This document shows, in pieces, positions 1 to 8,814 of a stretch of 64,000 bases of DNA. The DNA comes from Bacteriovoracaceae bacterium UBA3083. Its GTDB lineage: Bacteria; Bdellovibrionota; Bacteriovoracia; Bacteriovoracales; Bacteriovoracaceae. Under the pieces are notes generated by a model. That model was not told the DNA's origin, did no database searches, and saw only the letters and a list, made by a program, of their open reading frames with translations. Position 1 is the stretch's first letter; each line of letters starts with the position of its first letter. The DNA is taken from NCBI GenBank assembly GCA_002366565.1, contig DFBJ01000006.1, forward strand, positions 108,883 through 172,882, given 5' to 3'. The translations under genes were made by a program, and so were the position numbers.

Positions 1-1037
1 AATTCTGGAAATAAAATATTTTTTAGTTTTCTTTTTAGTTTTCTTTTTGGAGAACTAAAAAAATGATTTCTCTCATCCAAAGCCAGTAAGAGCTCATTTA
101 CTGTGTCCTCGATACTATTCATGCTAGGAGGTTGCTTAACATAGTCCCCACTCAGTCGAGAAATTGTTCTAACAAACTCATTCCCCTTCAAGCAATGAAA
201 GCCTGCTTCTCTAAGCACAAAGTTTAGAGTTTTAAAACTAAAGTTATACATATGAGCATGAACACAATACAAATTATAATCAAAGCAATAATCGGCAGAA
301 CTCTTTAAGGTAAAAATTCCAGGTACCTCTATATAAAGTAGTCCATCTTCAGCAAGAAACTCCCTGACTTTTTTGAGCTCTTCTATAGGGTTTGTTAAAT
401 GTTCAACGACATGACTTAGAATTACAAAATCAAATTTTTGAACATTCTTCAACACCTCATCGAACCCACCAATTTCACCTGCTAAGTCCTTATCTCTACA
501 GGACTCAATTGCCTCACTAGAGTAATCAAAAGCTGTTGCATTTACCTCGTAGCCCATACTGGTGATTTGATCTTTAATTGCTTTTAACTTTTCCCCTGTA
601 CCAGAACCTATTTCTAAAATATTTAATTCTTTTCTTTGAAACTTTAATTGCTCATCAACAAATTGTAATAACTTACTCGCATACTCTTCACCATGAGTAG
701 ATAAACTTCCATCTTGGGAAGATTCTGCCAATATAAGTCCCCAATAAATATCGCTATAATAAATAGGTAGAGACTCTGCACAAAGTCGACGATCTAATGA
801 AATCAATTCACAACTGTTACAAATCTTAGTTCCAAAAGGAAGTCCAAATCGATCTACCTTATTTAACTCAGTGAAGTCACTACTTCCACATAAACACTTC
901 ACAACTTTTTCTACTTTTATTTTGCCATCAAATATATACTCAAGAAACTTGTTGTAATACTCTCTCCTCACAGGAGTTAATGGCGTACCATGAAACATGG
1001 AGTACTCCGATTTCAATCTTTCTATTTTACTAATCAC
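1..1037 (-). CDS. Class I SAM-dependent methyltransferase with N-terminal zinc ribbon (3' end cut by window edge)
   Basis: The frame read from 1037 down to base 3 has no stop, so the C-terminus lies outside the window. GTG at 1037 is chosen because GAGGAG sits 5 bases upstream; ATG at 998 is the alternative. Four cysteines in two CxC/CxxC pairs (C48, C50, C73, C76) form a probable zinc ribbon. The SAM motif I LEIGSGTGEKL falls near residues 141-151, and an EHL motif with a following EVPG strand continues the Rossmann fold. The C-terminus ends in a Lys/Arg-rich stretch. Zinc-ribbon methyltransferases of this layout are common in O-antigen and deoxysugar clusters. It lies 9 bases after the sulfotransferase-like gene and is probably cotranscribed with it. 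The substrate, probably a sugar, is inferred. Confidence 0.85.
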   Translation of the reverse strand, partial: MISKIERLKSEYSMFHGTPLTPVRREYYNKFLEYIFDGKIKVEKVVKCLCGSSDFTELNKVDRFGLPFGTKICNSCELISLDRRLCAESLPIYYSDIYWGLILAESSQDGSLSTHGEEYASKLLQFVDEQLKFQRKELNILEIGSGTGEKLKAIKDQITSMGYEVNATAFDYSSEAIESCRDKDLAGEIGGFDEVLKNVQKFDFVILSHVVEHLTNPIEELKKVREFLAEDGLLYIEVPGIFTLKSSADYCFDYNLYCVHAHMYNFSFKTLNFVLREAGFHCLKGNEFVRTISRLSGDYVKQPPSMNSIEDTVNELLLALDERNHFFSSPKRKLKRKLKNILFPE

Positions 1038-1046
1038 TAAAACTCC

Positions 1047-2087
1047 TCAAAATGGTCCAACACCCTTCAGGTTAAATCTCTCTTCATACTCATTAGAAAC
1101 CTTTGAAAGTAATTTGAAATATTCTGGGCTCATTTCTTTTTCTAAAAAAAGTAACTTCTCTTTAATATACTGCTTATCTTGAAAATCGTCGGAAACTCTC
1201 CTAAAGCCATAGCTCTTATGACCTCTTCCTGCCATCAAACTCTTCCTTGGGCACTTCTGTTTCTTTAGCACCCTTGTCAATAATTTATTATTTACATCTC
1301 TATCTAAGAAAAACCTTAATTTTTCAGTGAAATAAGTTGGCTCCAAAACAAATTTTTCAAATGGAATAAAGAGTATCCTATCCCTTTCTTCTTTTGGAAG
1401 TGAATCTGTAAAAGAGTATATCTTTTGAAATATACTATCAATACACTTCACAACTTTGTTATAACCCCTTAAAGATAAGAACTCATCTTCCCAGCCTTTA
1501 CAAAACCAAGGTACGTGCTTATCTTTATGCTTTATATATAAAGTAAACTCTCTAACATCTGTCGCGCATCTATCAATATAATGAAACCAATGATCCAACA
1601 TAAACAAAGGATGACGAACCATCTCAATTACTTTAATTCTGCCAGGATAAGTTTCAAACAATATTTTTCCAACAGGTAGTATATGATGACTCATAATTTG
1701 CAAAGCTGGGTTTTCATTCTCAATATAATTTGAAACACTGTGATCACCAGGCTTAAAAAGTCTCTTTAAATACTTTAAAGAGTAAGGGTTATTCAACAAT
1801 CCTGTATCATCACTAGGCCTAAGGTTAACCTCTCTTGAAATTAACGCGTCAAAAATATCTATATCACTATAAGTTTTTAGAATCGCCTGAGCTGCGCCCT
1901 TCTCCATCTCACCAAGATCAAAGATTGTACATATATACTCAAATATATGGTCAAGCTTTTGCTTTTCAACGCCTTTATAACAACCTAGAACTGGACCTAA
2001 AATTGATTTTCCCGTGCCCCACGATCCATCTATAAAAAGAAGGTCATTTGAAAAAGATAGCTCCCTAGATACTTTTGCTGAACACAT
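1047..2087 (-). CDS. Sulfotransferase-like P-loop protein
   Basis: The 346-residue protein has an N-terminal P-loop-like motif DGSWGTGKS (residues 20-28), which resembles the 5'-phosphosulfate loop of PAPS-dependent sulfotransferases. A second motif, VIEMVRHPLFMLDHWF (around residues 153-168), resembles the 3'-phosphate-binding strand and helix (typically R-[DN]-P). No signal peptide or membrane segment is visible. It starts one base after the stop of the KdsB-like gene, so it is probably translationally coupled to it. In this setting a role in sulfating or otherwise decorating a surface glycan is likely but inferred. A P-loop kinase is the main alternative, because the N-terminal loop is closer to a Walker A motif than in most sulfotransferases. 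Confidence 0.6.
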   Translation of the reverse strand: MCSAKVSRELSFSNDLLFIDGSWGTGKSILGPVLGCYKGVEKQKLDHIFEYICTIFDLGEMEKGAAQAILKTYSDIDIFDALISREVNLRPSDDTGLLNNPYSLKYLKRLFKPGDHSVSNYIENENPALQIMSHHILPVGKILFETYPGRIKVIEMVRHPLFMLDHWFHYIDRCATDVREFTLYIKHKDKHVPWFCKGWEDEFLSLRGYNKVVKCIDSIFQKIYSFTDSLPKEERDRILFIPFEKFVLEPTYFTEKLRFFLDRDVNNKLLTRVLKKQKCPRKSLMAGRGHKSYGFRRVSDDFQDKQYIKEKLLFLEKEMSPEYFKLLSKVSNEYEERFNLKGVGPF

Positions 2088-2088
2088 A

Positions 2089-2862
2089 CTATTCCAAATA
2101 ACTTTTCATTAATAAGTCATTTTTCATTTTCTTTTCAACAAATTTTAAGTCGTCCTGTGTATCAACAGCAAAAGACTCTTCTTTAGTCTCTATAAGCTTA
2201 ACACTATAACCATGCTCTAAAACTCTATTCATATCAACTGATTCAACAATCTCTAATGGGGTTGGCTCTAAAGAACTGTACTCCTCTAAAAAATTTCTTG
2301 TAAAAGTAATTACACATACCTGCTTCCACATAGGGAGGTCACCGCTAAATTTTTTATTTGAAGGAATTGGCTCTCTTGAGAAGTATAATGCATTCCAGTT
2401 CTTGTCAAAAACAACTTTCACCTCATTTGGGTCAGCATGCTCTTTCTCTGAAGCTATTTTACTTGTTAAATTTGTCACAACAACATCTTCGGACCCACTC
2501 ACAATTGGCCCTAAAGATGCTCTTATCATTTCAGGTGTAACCATTGGCTCATCACCCTGAATCATAACAATAGCATCAATTTTTTTTCCTTCTTCATTTT
2601 CTATTTTCTTTATCGCCTCAAAAGTTCTATCAGTGCATCTTTCATGTGTATTCTTTGTCATTATTGCTTTACCACCAATAGAGATTATAAAGTCAAATAT
2701 TTCCAGATTGCAGGTTGCCACATAGACCTCATCAAGCTCTTTACACATCCTTGCTCTTTTATAAACGTGCCCGACCATAGGAAGACCGTGAATCAATTTT
2801 AAAGGCTTTCCAGGAAACCTAGAGCTCTCCAAACGAGCTGGAATAACAGCAATTAGTGACAC
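2089..2862 (-). CDS. kdsB: KdsB-like cytidylyltransferase (CMP-sugar synthetase)
   Basis: At 257 residues this is the normal length for 3-deoxy-manno-octulosonate cytidylyltransferase, which activates Kdo with CTP for lipid A core or capsule. The nucleotide-binding start PARLESSRFPGKPL is at residues 8-21, the metal/CTP motif QGDEP at 102-106, and CTDRTFEA around 76-83 matches the GTDR-x-x-E segment of the family. The start is GTG at 2862 with GGAGG six bases upstream. The following sulfotransferase-like gene begins one base after its stop. Family assignment is firm. Whether the substrate is Kdo or another ulosonate used by this locus cannot be told, and it may be a second, capsule-dedicated copy. 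Confidence 0.85.
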   Translation of the reverse strand: MSLIAVIPARLESSRFPGKPLKLIHGLPMVGHVYKRARMCKELDEVYVATCNLEIFDFIISIGGKAIMTKNTHERCTDRTFEAIKKIENEEGKKIDAIVMIQGDEPMVTPEMIRASLGPIVSGSEDVVVTNLTSKIASEKEHADPNEVKVVFDKNWNALYFSREPIPSNKKFSGDLPMWKQVCVITFTRNFLEEYSSLEPTPLEIVESVDMNRVLEHGYSVKLIETKEESFAVDTQDDLKFVEKKMKNDLLMKSYLE

Positions 2863-2967
2863 ACAAAACCTCCCACAATTTATAAATTATCAATCAATAA
2901 ACTATCAGTATTTGAAATGATATAGCAAGGTTAACAAAAATACGCTTTGCAAAAAAGAGCTCATTAC

Positions 2968-4686
2968 CTATTTAAATAAATCTTCAACGTCCTTAAGGGA
3001 ATCACTTTCTCCCAAGGCATAATTCTTTAAAAAAAAGTCATCGTTAACATCTGCATCATATTGGCGATTCTTTAAATAGTTTCCTACTTTTGAAATTAAT
3101 CGTTCCGGGGTAAGTGAAATGACGGCTCTTTTACCTAGAAGCTCCTTTGGTCTAGAAAACCATTCGATCCTATTCATAAGAACAAACATTGGAACACTAG
3201 TAACGGCAGCCTCAATTACTGTCGTTGCAGGGGAATCAAAAATTAAAATGTCTGCTTTTTCTAGCAAATCAGTAAACTTTCCATCTGAGTAAGTTTCAAT
3301 ATGTGAAGAAATTTGACACGGAACAACATTGAAGTATTTTGTATTACTTGGTCTAAATACAATTCGATAGTCATCTTTTGACAAAGTCTCTAAAAAATTT
3401 ATTATCTTTTCTTGAGCGTCTAATAACTTTTTATCCGGCATAAAAGAGTCAATAAACGGGCTTGCGTGATGGAAGTACTTACCCGTCACATATACTATTG
3501 TTTTTAATGGTTTCTCTTTTTTTTCTATTTTAAAAATTTTCTTTCGCAACTTCTGAATAGTTAGTGACCCTGCAGGTATTACTTGATCAACTTTACCTTT
3601 ATACTTCGGAATAACACCTTTCCCAAAGCATATATATTTACTGGTATAGCGTGTTTCCATTGTTTCTGAAAATAATGAATCATTGTATAGGTTCATTTCT
3701 CCATGTTGATAATACAAAACACTCTTCTCCTTACGTTGAAAGCAATGAAGTATAAAGTTTTGCCAGGGAAATGGTGTAATTGAAGCAGCCACAAACTCAA
3801 AGCCCTCAATCTCTTTCAACATTCGCGGTAACGAAGTCCTCATTGACTTATAAGTATTCCAAACAACTCCAATTTGCTTTTCGAAAAGACAACCTAACTT
3901 AACCCCCTCAAATGACAGGCAATCCTGAAAAAGTTCTGAAAAGTCAACAGGAGGTCTTCCTTTTACCATCTCACTTAAAGACTCTCCTTTAAAATAAGTA
4001 ATACTAAAGTTTTCTTCTATCTTTTCTAGAAAAAATTCCCAGTTATAAAGAGGATCCAAAACAAGTCCTTTCCGTCTTTTAAATGAAAAAAACCTTCTTT
4101 TTTTATTCCGAAGCTTTGTATACGTATCAAATACATATCTTCTTTCGGAATGTAGAAACTTTTGAAGCTTACTTTTCAATGTCTCACTACTCTTCTTACT
4201 AGAAAAAGAGTAACCCCTCACATTTTCATAATTTTGTTGAACAATCTTTGAGAAGTCCCCTTCTATTCTATTTCTAAAACCGTGTATAAGCTCCGAATGA
4301 GACTCCGCCTTAACTACTATTTTCTTATATTCAATTCCTCTTAAGGCCTCATTGATTAAAAACGCTTTATGATGCAAGCTTCCTAAAACAACATATAACT
4401 GAAAGTAAAAGTAATTACCTAACTCAAGATCATCTTTAGCACCATATTGGTTTAATTGAGATACAAGTGAAAATATTTTTTTTTCAGAGATTTTTTTTGC
4501 AGTGTAATAACTATCTCTATTAATTAAGTCATCTAAACACAAATGATCAACACCTCTTTTTTTTAGAAAAGTTGAGCATACAGAGTTCGTTACTAATATT
4601 AAATCATTTCCACTTATTTCACACTTCTCTGCAAAACTATCAAGATCTTGAGGAGTCTCAACGATATATAAAACTTCTACATCCAT
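2968..4686 (-). CDS. Putative GT-B-fold glycosyltransferase-like surface polysaccharide protein
   Basis: This 572-residue soluble protein has no signal peptide. The C-terminal half looks like a GT-B or CDP-glycerol-transferase-like nucleotide-binding domain: YYQHGEMN near residue 322, a conserved KYICFGKG strand, an IPAGS segment, and near the end a DILIFDSPATTVIEAAV motif, the acidic-Ser/Thr-x-x-x-E arrangement seen in capsule polymerases and TagF-like enzymes. The N-terminal half is Lys/Phe-rich and not recognised. It lies 3 bases downstream of the HAD phosphatase gene, so the two probably form one unit. Role in assembling or exporting the surface glycan is inferred; an exact family cannot be assigned by eye. 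Confidence 0.5.
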   Translation of the reverse strand: MDVEVLYIVETPQDLDSFAEKCEISGNDLILVTNSVCSTFLKKRGVDHLCLDDLINRDSYYTAKKISEKKIFSLVSQLNQYGAKDDLELGNYFYFQLYVVLGSLHHKAFLINEALRGIEYKKIVVKAESHSELIHGFRNRIEGDFSKIVQQNYENVRGYSFSSKKSSETLKSKLQKFLHSERRYVFDTYTKLRNKKRRFFSFKRRKGLVLDPLYNWEFFLEKIEENFSITYFKGESLSEMVKGRPPVDFSELFQDCLSFEGVKLGCLFEKQIGVVWNTYKSMRTSLPRMLKEIEGFEFVAASITPFPWQNFILHCFQRKEKSVLYYQHGEMNLYNDSLFSETMETRYTSKYICFGKGVIPKYKGKVDQVIPAGSLTIQKLRKKIFKIEKKEKPLKTIVYVTGKYFHHASPFIDSFMPDKKLLDAQEKIINFLETLSKDDYRIVFRPSNTKYFNVVPCQISSHIETYSDGKFTDLLEKADILIFDSPATTVIEAAVTSVPMFVLMNRIEWFSRPKELLGKRAVISLTPERLISKVGNYLKNRQYDADVNDDFFLKNYALGESDSLKDVEDLFK

Positions 4687-4689
4687 TCC

Positions 4690-5352
4690 CTAGCCCCTCA
4701 TTAGCTTTATAGACTCAATACTTTCAAAGTCATTAATTGTATTTTTTGTACTAAGAGTTATATCTGTATAACCCGAAATGAATAAAAACATTATATTTAA
4801 AAGCATTGCTCCTTTGAGATCCTCTTCACTATCACCTATAATAATAGTTTTATCTGTGGATATTTTTTCTTTCGCAACAAGCCTCTTAAGGCTTTCCTCT
4901 TTCCCTCCAGGGGCGCCATACACCCCAGAAAAAAAAGAATCTATACCTTTATCATGAATCATCTTTATAACCTCGGACTCTCTTCCCCCTGTCCATACAT
5001 AAATCTTTTTCCCTCGACTCTTCAGCTTGTCAATAAAAGCTAAAAAACCCTTTGTAAAAATAGATTGCGCTAGTTCAACTTGCACCTTTTCAGAAAAGTC
5101 CCTAACAAGATCTTTAGCTAAGCAGTCCACTTTCTCCTTATCCTCTATGCCTACTATCTCTTTAAGAAAATATCTATACTTAAGATCTCTAGTAACACCA
5201 CCGTTTTCAATCAGATACCTAAGGAACTGATCTTGCTTATTGCAATCATAACTAGAAATAGTCTTCATAAAACAGTTGATCTTGACCCTGTTAGTATCTA
5301 AAATTACTCCATCACAATCAAAAATATAGGTCTCAAAATCGAAAATATTCAC
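4690..5352 (-). CDS. HAD-superfamily phosphatase
   Basis: The protein has 220 residues and all four HAD motifs: motif I FDCDGVILDT (nucleophile D12, acid D14), motif II VWTGG (T121), motif III lysine near K151, and motif IV GDSEEDLKG (from residue 173). A helical cap lies between motifs I and II, as in the phosphoglycolate-phosphatase/beta-phosphoglucomutase subfamily. The start is GTG at 5352 with GGGAGG five bases upstream. In a nonulosonate/Kdo setting a sugar-phosphate phosphatase acting after a PEP-condensing synthase is attractive but inferred, since HAD substrate specificity cannot be read from these motifs. It is followed after 3 bases by the GT-B-like gene. Confidence 0.8.
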   Translation of the reverse strand: MNIFDFETYIFDCDGVILDTNRVKINCFMKTISSYDCNKQDQFLRYLIENGGVTRDLKYRYFLKEIVGIEDKEKVDCLAKDLVRDFSEKVQVELAQSIFTKGFLAFIDKLKSRGKKIYVWTGGRESEVIKMIHDKGIDSFFSGVYGAPGGKEESLKRLVAKEKISTDKTIIIGDSEEDLKGAMLLNIMFLFISGYTDITLSTKNTINDFESIESIKLMRG

Positions 5353-5521
5353 AAGTTACCTCCCGCTCTCTAGATATCACTTAGTTTAAAAAAGTAGAGC
5401 ACATTACAACACCTAGCACAAACAACCAATCCACTATAGTAAATATACTTTTCTTACGGATACCTATTTCAATTATCTTTAAATTACTCTAGAATTCAGT
5501 ACTAAACTTAAAGGAGAATGC

Positions 5522-6403
5522 ATGTTTCTACAAGATTTTCAATCCAACTTGGAAAAATACAGTCAAGAACTAAGAGTCCCAGACGAAAGACAGAGAAATG
5601 TCTTTTTTGAATATCTTCACTTTGTAAAAGCTTGCTACTCTTTAGAAAAAATTGATAATATATTAGAGATAGGAAGTGGCCACTCTACTCCTCTTTTTTC
5701 AACAATAGCAAAAGATTATGGATCAAAGTTTTATTCAGTAGATCTTGATTTTTCAAGAGTTAAAAAAGCTATTCAAGGAACTCAGTTTGAGCAAATTGTA
5801 GATAAATACTGTATTTTAACAAAATCTCTCTCTGTTTCCGTAGAAGAGTTTACGAGTTATTATAACAGTGACTATATTTCAACTTTTATGGGTAAAGACT
5901 TAAAAGAATTCCACAAGTCTCTTGAAACTTTTATCACTTTGTCTGGAGACATTCGAAAACTAGAAAAAATAGCAATTGAGTTAAAAATAGAGCCAACTAT
6001 TGAAGAGCTAATCCCATCTATACTATCAAGCAAAGGCTTCTTTTCCAATAAGGCAATCAAGGATATATACTCATTTGAGGAGCAATTCGAAGTTGAAACA
6101 TCTTTTGTAAGAAATCACGAGAAACCTTTTCATAATGATTTTAATAATTCCATTCAAACTATTCCTTCATGGGATGTTGTTTTTTTTGACAGCGGAGAAT
6201 TCTCCAATAACATTGAATTTGAGAAACTTGCACCTAAAATTAGAAAAGGAGGGCTAGCAATTCTTCATGATATCACTTTCCCTAAGTCATTTAAAAACTT
6301 TATTCCATGCTCCTATATACTGGCGAACCCTAGAGAATGGGAAATTATATATCTTGATACAACCAAAACTCCCCAAGGCTTAATGGTTGCAAAAAAATGC
6401 TAA
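5522..6403 (+). CDS. Class I SAM methyltransferase-like protein
   Basis: The 293-residue protein carries a glycine-rich motif I ILEIGSGHSTPLF (residues 47-59) and an acidic strand end VDLD (73-76), followed by a long insertion. A C-terminal WDVVFFDSGEF strand with a later GGLAILHD segment matches methyltransferase family 24-like folds. AAAGGAG lies just upstream of the ATG, giving a confident start. The last 7 bases overlap the following acyltransferase gene, so the two are cotranscribed. It opens a plus-strand block of the polysaccharide locus, facing away from the HAD gene. The substrate is unknown; sugar O-methylation is a guess from context. Confidence 0.65.
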   Translation: MFLQDFQSNLEKYSQELRVPDERQRNVFFEYLHFVKACYSLEKIDNILEIGSGHSTPLFSTIAKDYGSKFYSVDLDFSRVKKAIQGTQFEQIVDKYCILTKSLSVSVEEFTSYYNSDYISTFMGKDLKEFHKSLETFITLSGDIRKLEKIAIELKIEPTIEELIPSILSSKGFFSNKAIKDIYSFEEQFEVETSFVRNHEKPFHNDFNNSIQTIPSWDVVFFDSGEFSNNIEFEKLAPKIRKGGLAILHDITFPKSFKNFIPCSYILANPREWEIIYLDTTKTPQGLMVAKKC

Positions 6404-6975
6404 ACTTAAAAAAGGTACTACATACTTATGTCTACTCGGGACTAAGATTTCTACCAGGAAATCTTGGTTCCATATTAAGAGTTAACCTCTACAGGTCAAT
6501 TGGCATCAAAATAGGAAAGGGAACTCATATTGAAGTTGGGGCAAAGCTAGACTCCTCCAAGGTAGTTATTGGAAAAAATGTCCATATTGGTGAGTTTTCA
6601 TATATTAGTGCGGGTGTAGTAATTGAGGACAGGGTCAATATAAACTCCAATGTACAAATTGTAACTTCTCCGGGCGGCAGCGTAACAGTAGGGAAAGATT
6701 CTCTAATAGGTCAAAATGTTGTAATTAGAGCAAATGATCACAACTTCAGTAACTTAGAGATTCCTATCAACAAGCAAGGCCATCTCGGTGGAGAAATAAT
6801 TATAGGTAAAAATGTCTGGCTAGCTGCTAATGTTGTCGTAACAAGAAACACAAGTATTGGCGATGGCTCTGTCATCGGAGCAGCGAGTGTTGTAACTGAA
6901 GATATTCCAACAAACTGTGTCGCTGTTGGAGCTCCGGCTAGAAGGGTAAAGCTTCGGTCAAGCAACAACTTATAA
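6397..6975 (+). CDS. Left-handed beta-helix (hexapeptide repeat) acyltransferase, WbbJ/LacA type
   Basis: Of 192 residues, about 35-185 consist of hexapeptide repeats of the form [IV]-G-x-x-x-x, for example VVIGKNVHIGEF, IIIGKNVWLAANVVV and SIGDGSVIGAASVV. The ANDHNF loop contains the catalytic histidine of the family, and the C-terminus closes with VAVGAPARRVK, the usual ending of O-acetyltransferases such as LacA, Maa and WbbJ. A short hydrophobic N-terminus could associate with the membrane. It overlaps the upstream methyltransferase gene by 7 bases. Likely job: O-acetylation of a surface sugar with acetyl-CoA, with the acceptor unknown. Confidence 0.85.
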   Translation: MLNLKKVLHTYVYSGLRFLPGNLGSILRVNLYRSIGIKIGKGTHIEVGAKLDSSKVVIGKNVHIGEFSYISAGVVIEDRVNINSNVQIVTSPGGSVTVGKDSLIGQNVVIRANDHNFSNLEIPINKQGHLGGEIIIGKNVWLAANVVVTRNTSIGDGSVIGAASVVTEDIPTNCVAVGAPARRVKLRSSNNL

Positions 6976-6993
6976 CTCTATAGTATCCAAGTA

Positions 6994-7023
6994 TTGACTA
7001 ACATATAGAAAACTTTCTATTAT
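6994..7023 (+). promoter_or_regulatory. Probable sigma70-type promoter for the amidotransferase cassette
   Basis: TTGACT at 6994-6999 and TATTAT at 7018-7023 are separated by 18 bases. They lie 31 bases before the ATG of the N-acetyl-sugar amidotransferase gene, which has AAGGA in front of it. This suggests that the three-gene cassette can be transcribed on its own. It is a consensus match by eye with no experimental support. Confidence 0.5.
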
Positions 7024-7054
7024 TGCCTAACAAAATTCCCATATAAGGACTCAA

Positions 7055-8197
7055 ATGGCTAAAAAAATATATTGGTGTAAAAACTGTCTAAACATGTCTA
7101 CTCGAAACAGGATTTCATTTGACGAAAGAGGCTGGTGTAATGCATGCCAATGGATGGAAGAAAAGAAAACCCTCGACTGGACACCTAGGCTTGAGGAGCT
7201 AAAAGCTCTCACAAATAAATACAGATCAAAAGATGGTGGGTTCGACTGTATTGTTCCCGTTAGTGGCGGAAAGGATGGCTCCTACGTTGCTTACATGCTC
7301 AAGCATAAGTTCGGAATGAACCCACTTGCAGTAACTGTGCGACCTGCACTGTCCTTAGCTCTTGGAGACCAAAACCTCAAGAACTTTATTGACTCTGGAT
7401 ACGACCATATTCACCTCTCTCCCAACACTAAAGCAATGCAAAAACTAAATAAGTTTGGATTTATTGAAAAAGGTTTTCCCTACTACGGCTGGCTAATTGC
7501 AATAAAAGCCGCTGTTCTTAAAACAGCTCTAAAGTTTGATATCCCACTTGTCTTTTACGGGGAAGACGGGGAAGTAGAATATGGAGGCTCAACAGAAAGT
7601 AAAAACAGGTCTCATGTAGATGTTGAATACGTAAAGCGTATTTACTTTGAAGGCGGCTACGAAAAAGTTTTCAAAAAAGTTTTTGAAGAGGGCGAGATCT
7701 CTGACTCTGAACTTTATTTTTTCAATTTCCCAACTGATGAAGAACTAAATGGAAAAGAAATTATTCATGCACACTGGTCCTACTTTGAAAACTGGGACTC
7801 GTACAGAAATTACGTCATAGCGAAAGAGCACTGCAACCTCCTAGAAAAAGAAGAAGGAAACACTGGAACTTTCACAAACTTTTCTCAAAACGATCAAGCT
7901 CTTTACAACCTTCATGTCTACCTAATGTACTTGAAATATGGCTTCGGAAGAGCAACACAAGATGCAGGAATAGAAATAAGAAGAGGTGCTATGGACAGAG
8001 AACAGGCGCTTAACCTTGTTAGAATGTATGACAACTCTTATCCTGAAGAATATATAGAACTATACCTAAATTATTATGATATGACTCTTGCTGAGTTTAA
8101 CAACGTTTTAGATAAATATGCTAATACAGACTTATTTGAAAAAGTTGATGGCAAATGGGAACCTAAGTTTAGTCCCGGCGAGGAATTTACAATATGA
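7055..8197 (+). CDS. N-acetyl sugar amidotransferase (WbpG/PseA family)
   Basis: The 380-residue protein has an N-terminal four-cysteine zinc knuckle (C8, C11, C28, C31) and the ATP pyrophosphatase PP-loop VSGGKDGS (residues 69-76). This layout is that of WbpG/PseA/WbuX amidotransferases, which use ATP and ammonia to convert an acetamido group on a sugar into an acetamidino group. The ammonia comes from a HisH/HisF-like pair, and exactly that pair follows here with a 4-base ATGA overlap and then a 7-base overlap. Normal family length. The likely acceptor is the nonulosonate (or its precursor) made by the neighbouring operon, which is an inference from position. Confidence 0.92.
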   Translation: MAKKIYWCKNCLNMSTRNRISFDERGWCNACQWMEEKKTLDWTPRLEELKALTNKYRSKDGGFDCIVPVSGGKDGSYVAYMLKHKFGMNPLAVTVRPALSLALGDQNLKNFIDSGYDHIHLSPNTKAMQKLNKFGFIEKGFPYYGWLIAIKAAVLKTALKFDIPLVFYGEDGEVEYGGSTESKNRSHVDVEYVKRIYFEGGYEKVFKKVFEEGEISDSELYFFNFPTDEELNGKEIIHAHWSYFENWDSYRNYVIAKEHCNLLEKEEGNTGTFTNFSQNDQALYNLHVYLMYLKYGFGRATQDAGIEIRRGAMDREQALNLVRMYDNSYPEEYIELYLNYYDMTLAEFNNVLDKYANTDLFEKVDGKWEPKFSPGEEFTI

Positions 8198-8814
8198 AAA
8201 TTGCCATAGTCGACTATGGCATGGGAAACATAAAGTCCCTTGAAAGTATACTAAAACACCTAGGTGCTCCAGAGGTTAACTACACAAAGAACCCTGAATC
8301 ACTTTTCAGCTCAGACAAAGTAATACTTCCAGGAGTAGGCTCTTTTGGAGAAGCTATTGATAACATAGAAAAAAGAGGCTTAAGAGCTATTATAGAAGAG
8401 CTAGCTATCGAGAGAAAAAAAACCTTCTTAGGAATCTGCCTAGGCATGCAAATCATGGCGAACTCTAGCGAAGAAGCACCCGATAAAAAAGGACTAGGAC
8501 TAATTCAAGGAAATCTAACTCGATTCCCCCACTCGAAATTAACCAAAGTTCCCCATGTTGGCTTCAATCAAGTTGAGTTTGGCAATGACTCCACACTTTT
8601 CAAAGGGCTTAGCAGTGGATGCGACTTCTACTTTACCCATAGCTTCAAATTAACAAACAACTCTAACATCCAGAAAGGCATTTGCAGATATGGCGAAGAG
8701 TTCATAGCTGCATTCGAACAAGAAAACCTATTTGGTACACAGTTCCACCCAGAATTAAGCCAACAAAATGGCCTAGCCCTGATGGACAACTTCCTAAGAG
8801 CTAAACAATGTTAA
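8194..8814 (+). CDS. hisH: HisH-family glutamine amidotransferase (HisH2), ammonia donor for the sugar amidotransferase
   Basis: This is a class I glutaminase of 206 residues. The oxyanion segment PGVGSFGEA is at residues 46-54, the nucleophile C82 is in GICLGMQ, and H185/E187 in QFHPELS complete the triad, so it should hydrolyse glutamine. In histidine synthesis HisH feeds ammonia to HisF. Here there is no other histidine gene nearby, and the gene sits between an N-acetyl-sugar amidotransferase and a HisF2. It is therefore read as the dedicated HisH2 of an acetamidino-modification system. The start overlaps the upstream stop by 4 bases (ATGA). Confidence 0.92.
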   Translation: MKIAIVDYGMGNIKSLESILKHLGAPEVNYTKNPESLFSSDKVILPGVGSFGEAIDNIEKRGLRAIIEELAIERKKTFLGICLGMQIMANSSEEAPDKKGLGLIQGNLTRFPHSKLTKVPHVGFNQVEFGNDSTLFKGLSSGCDFYFTHSFKLTNNSNIQKGICRYGEEFIAAFEQENLFGTQFHPELSQQNGLALMDNFLRAKQC

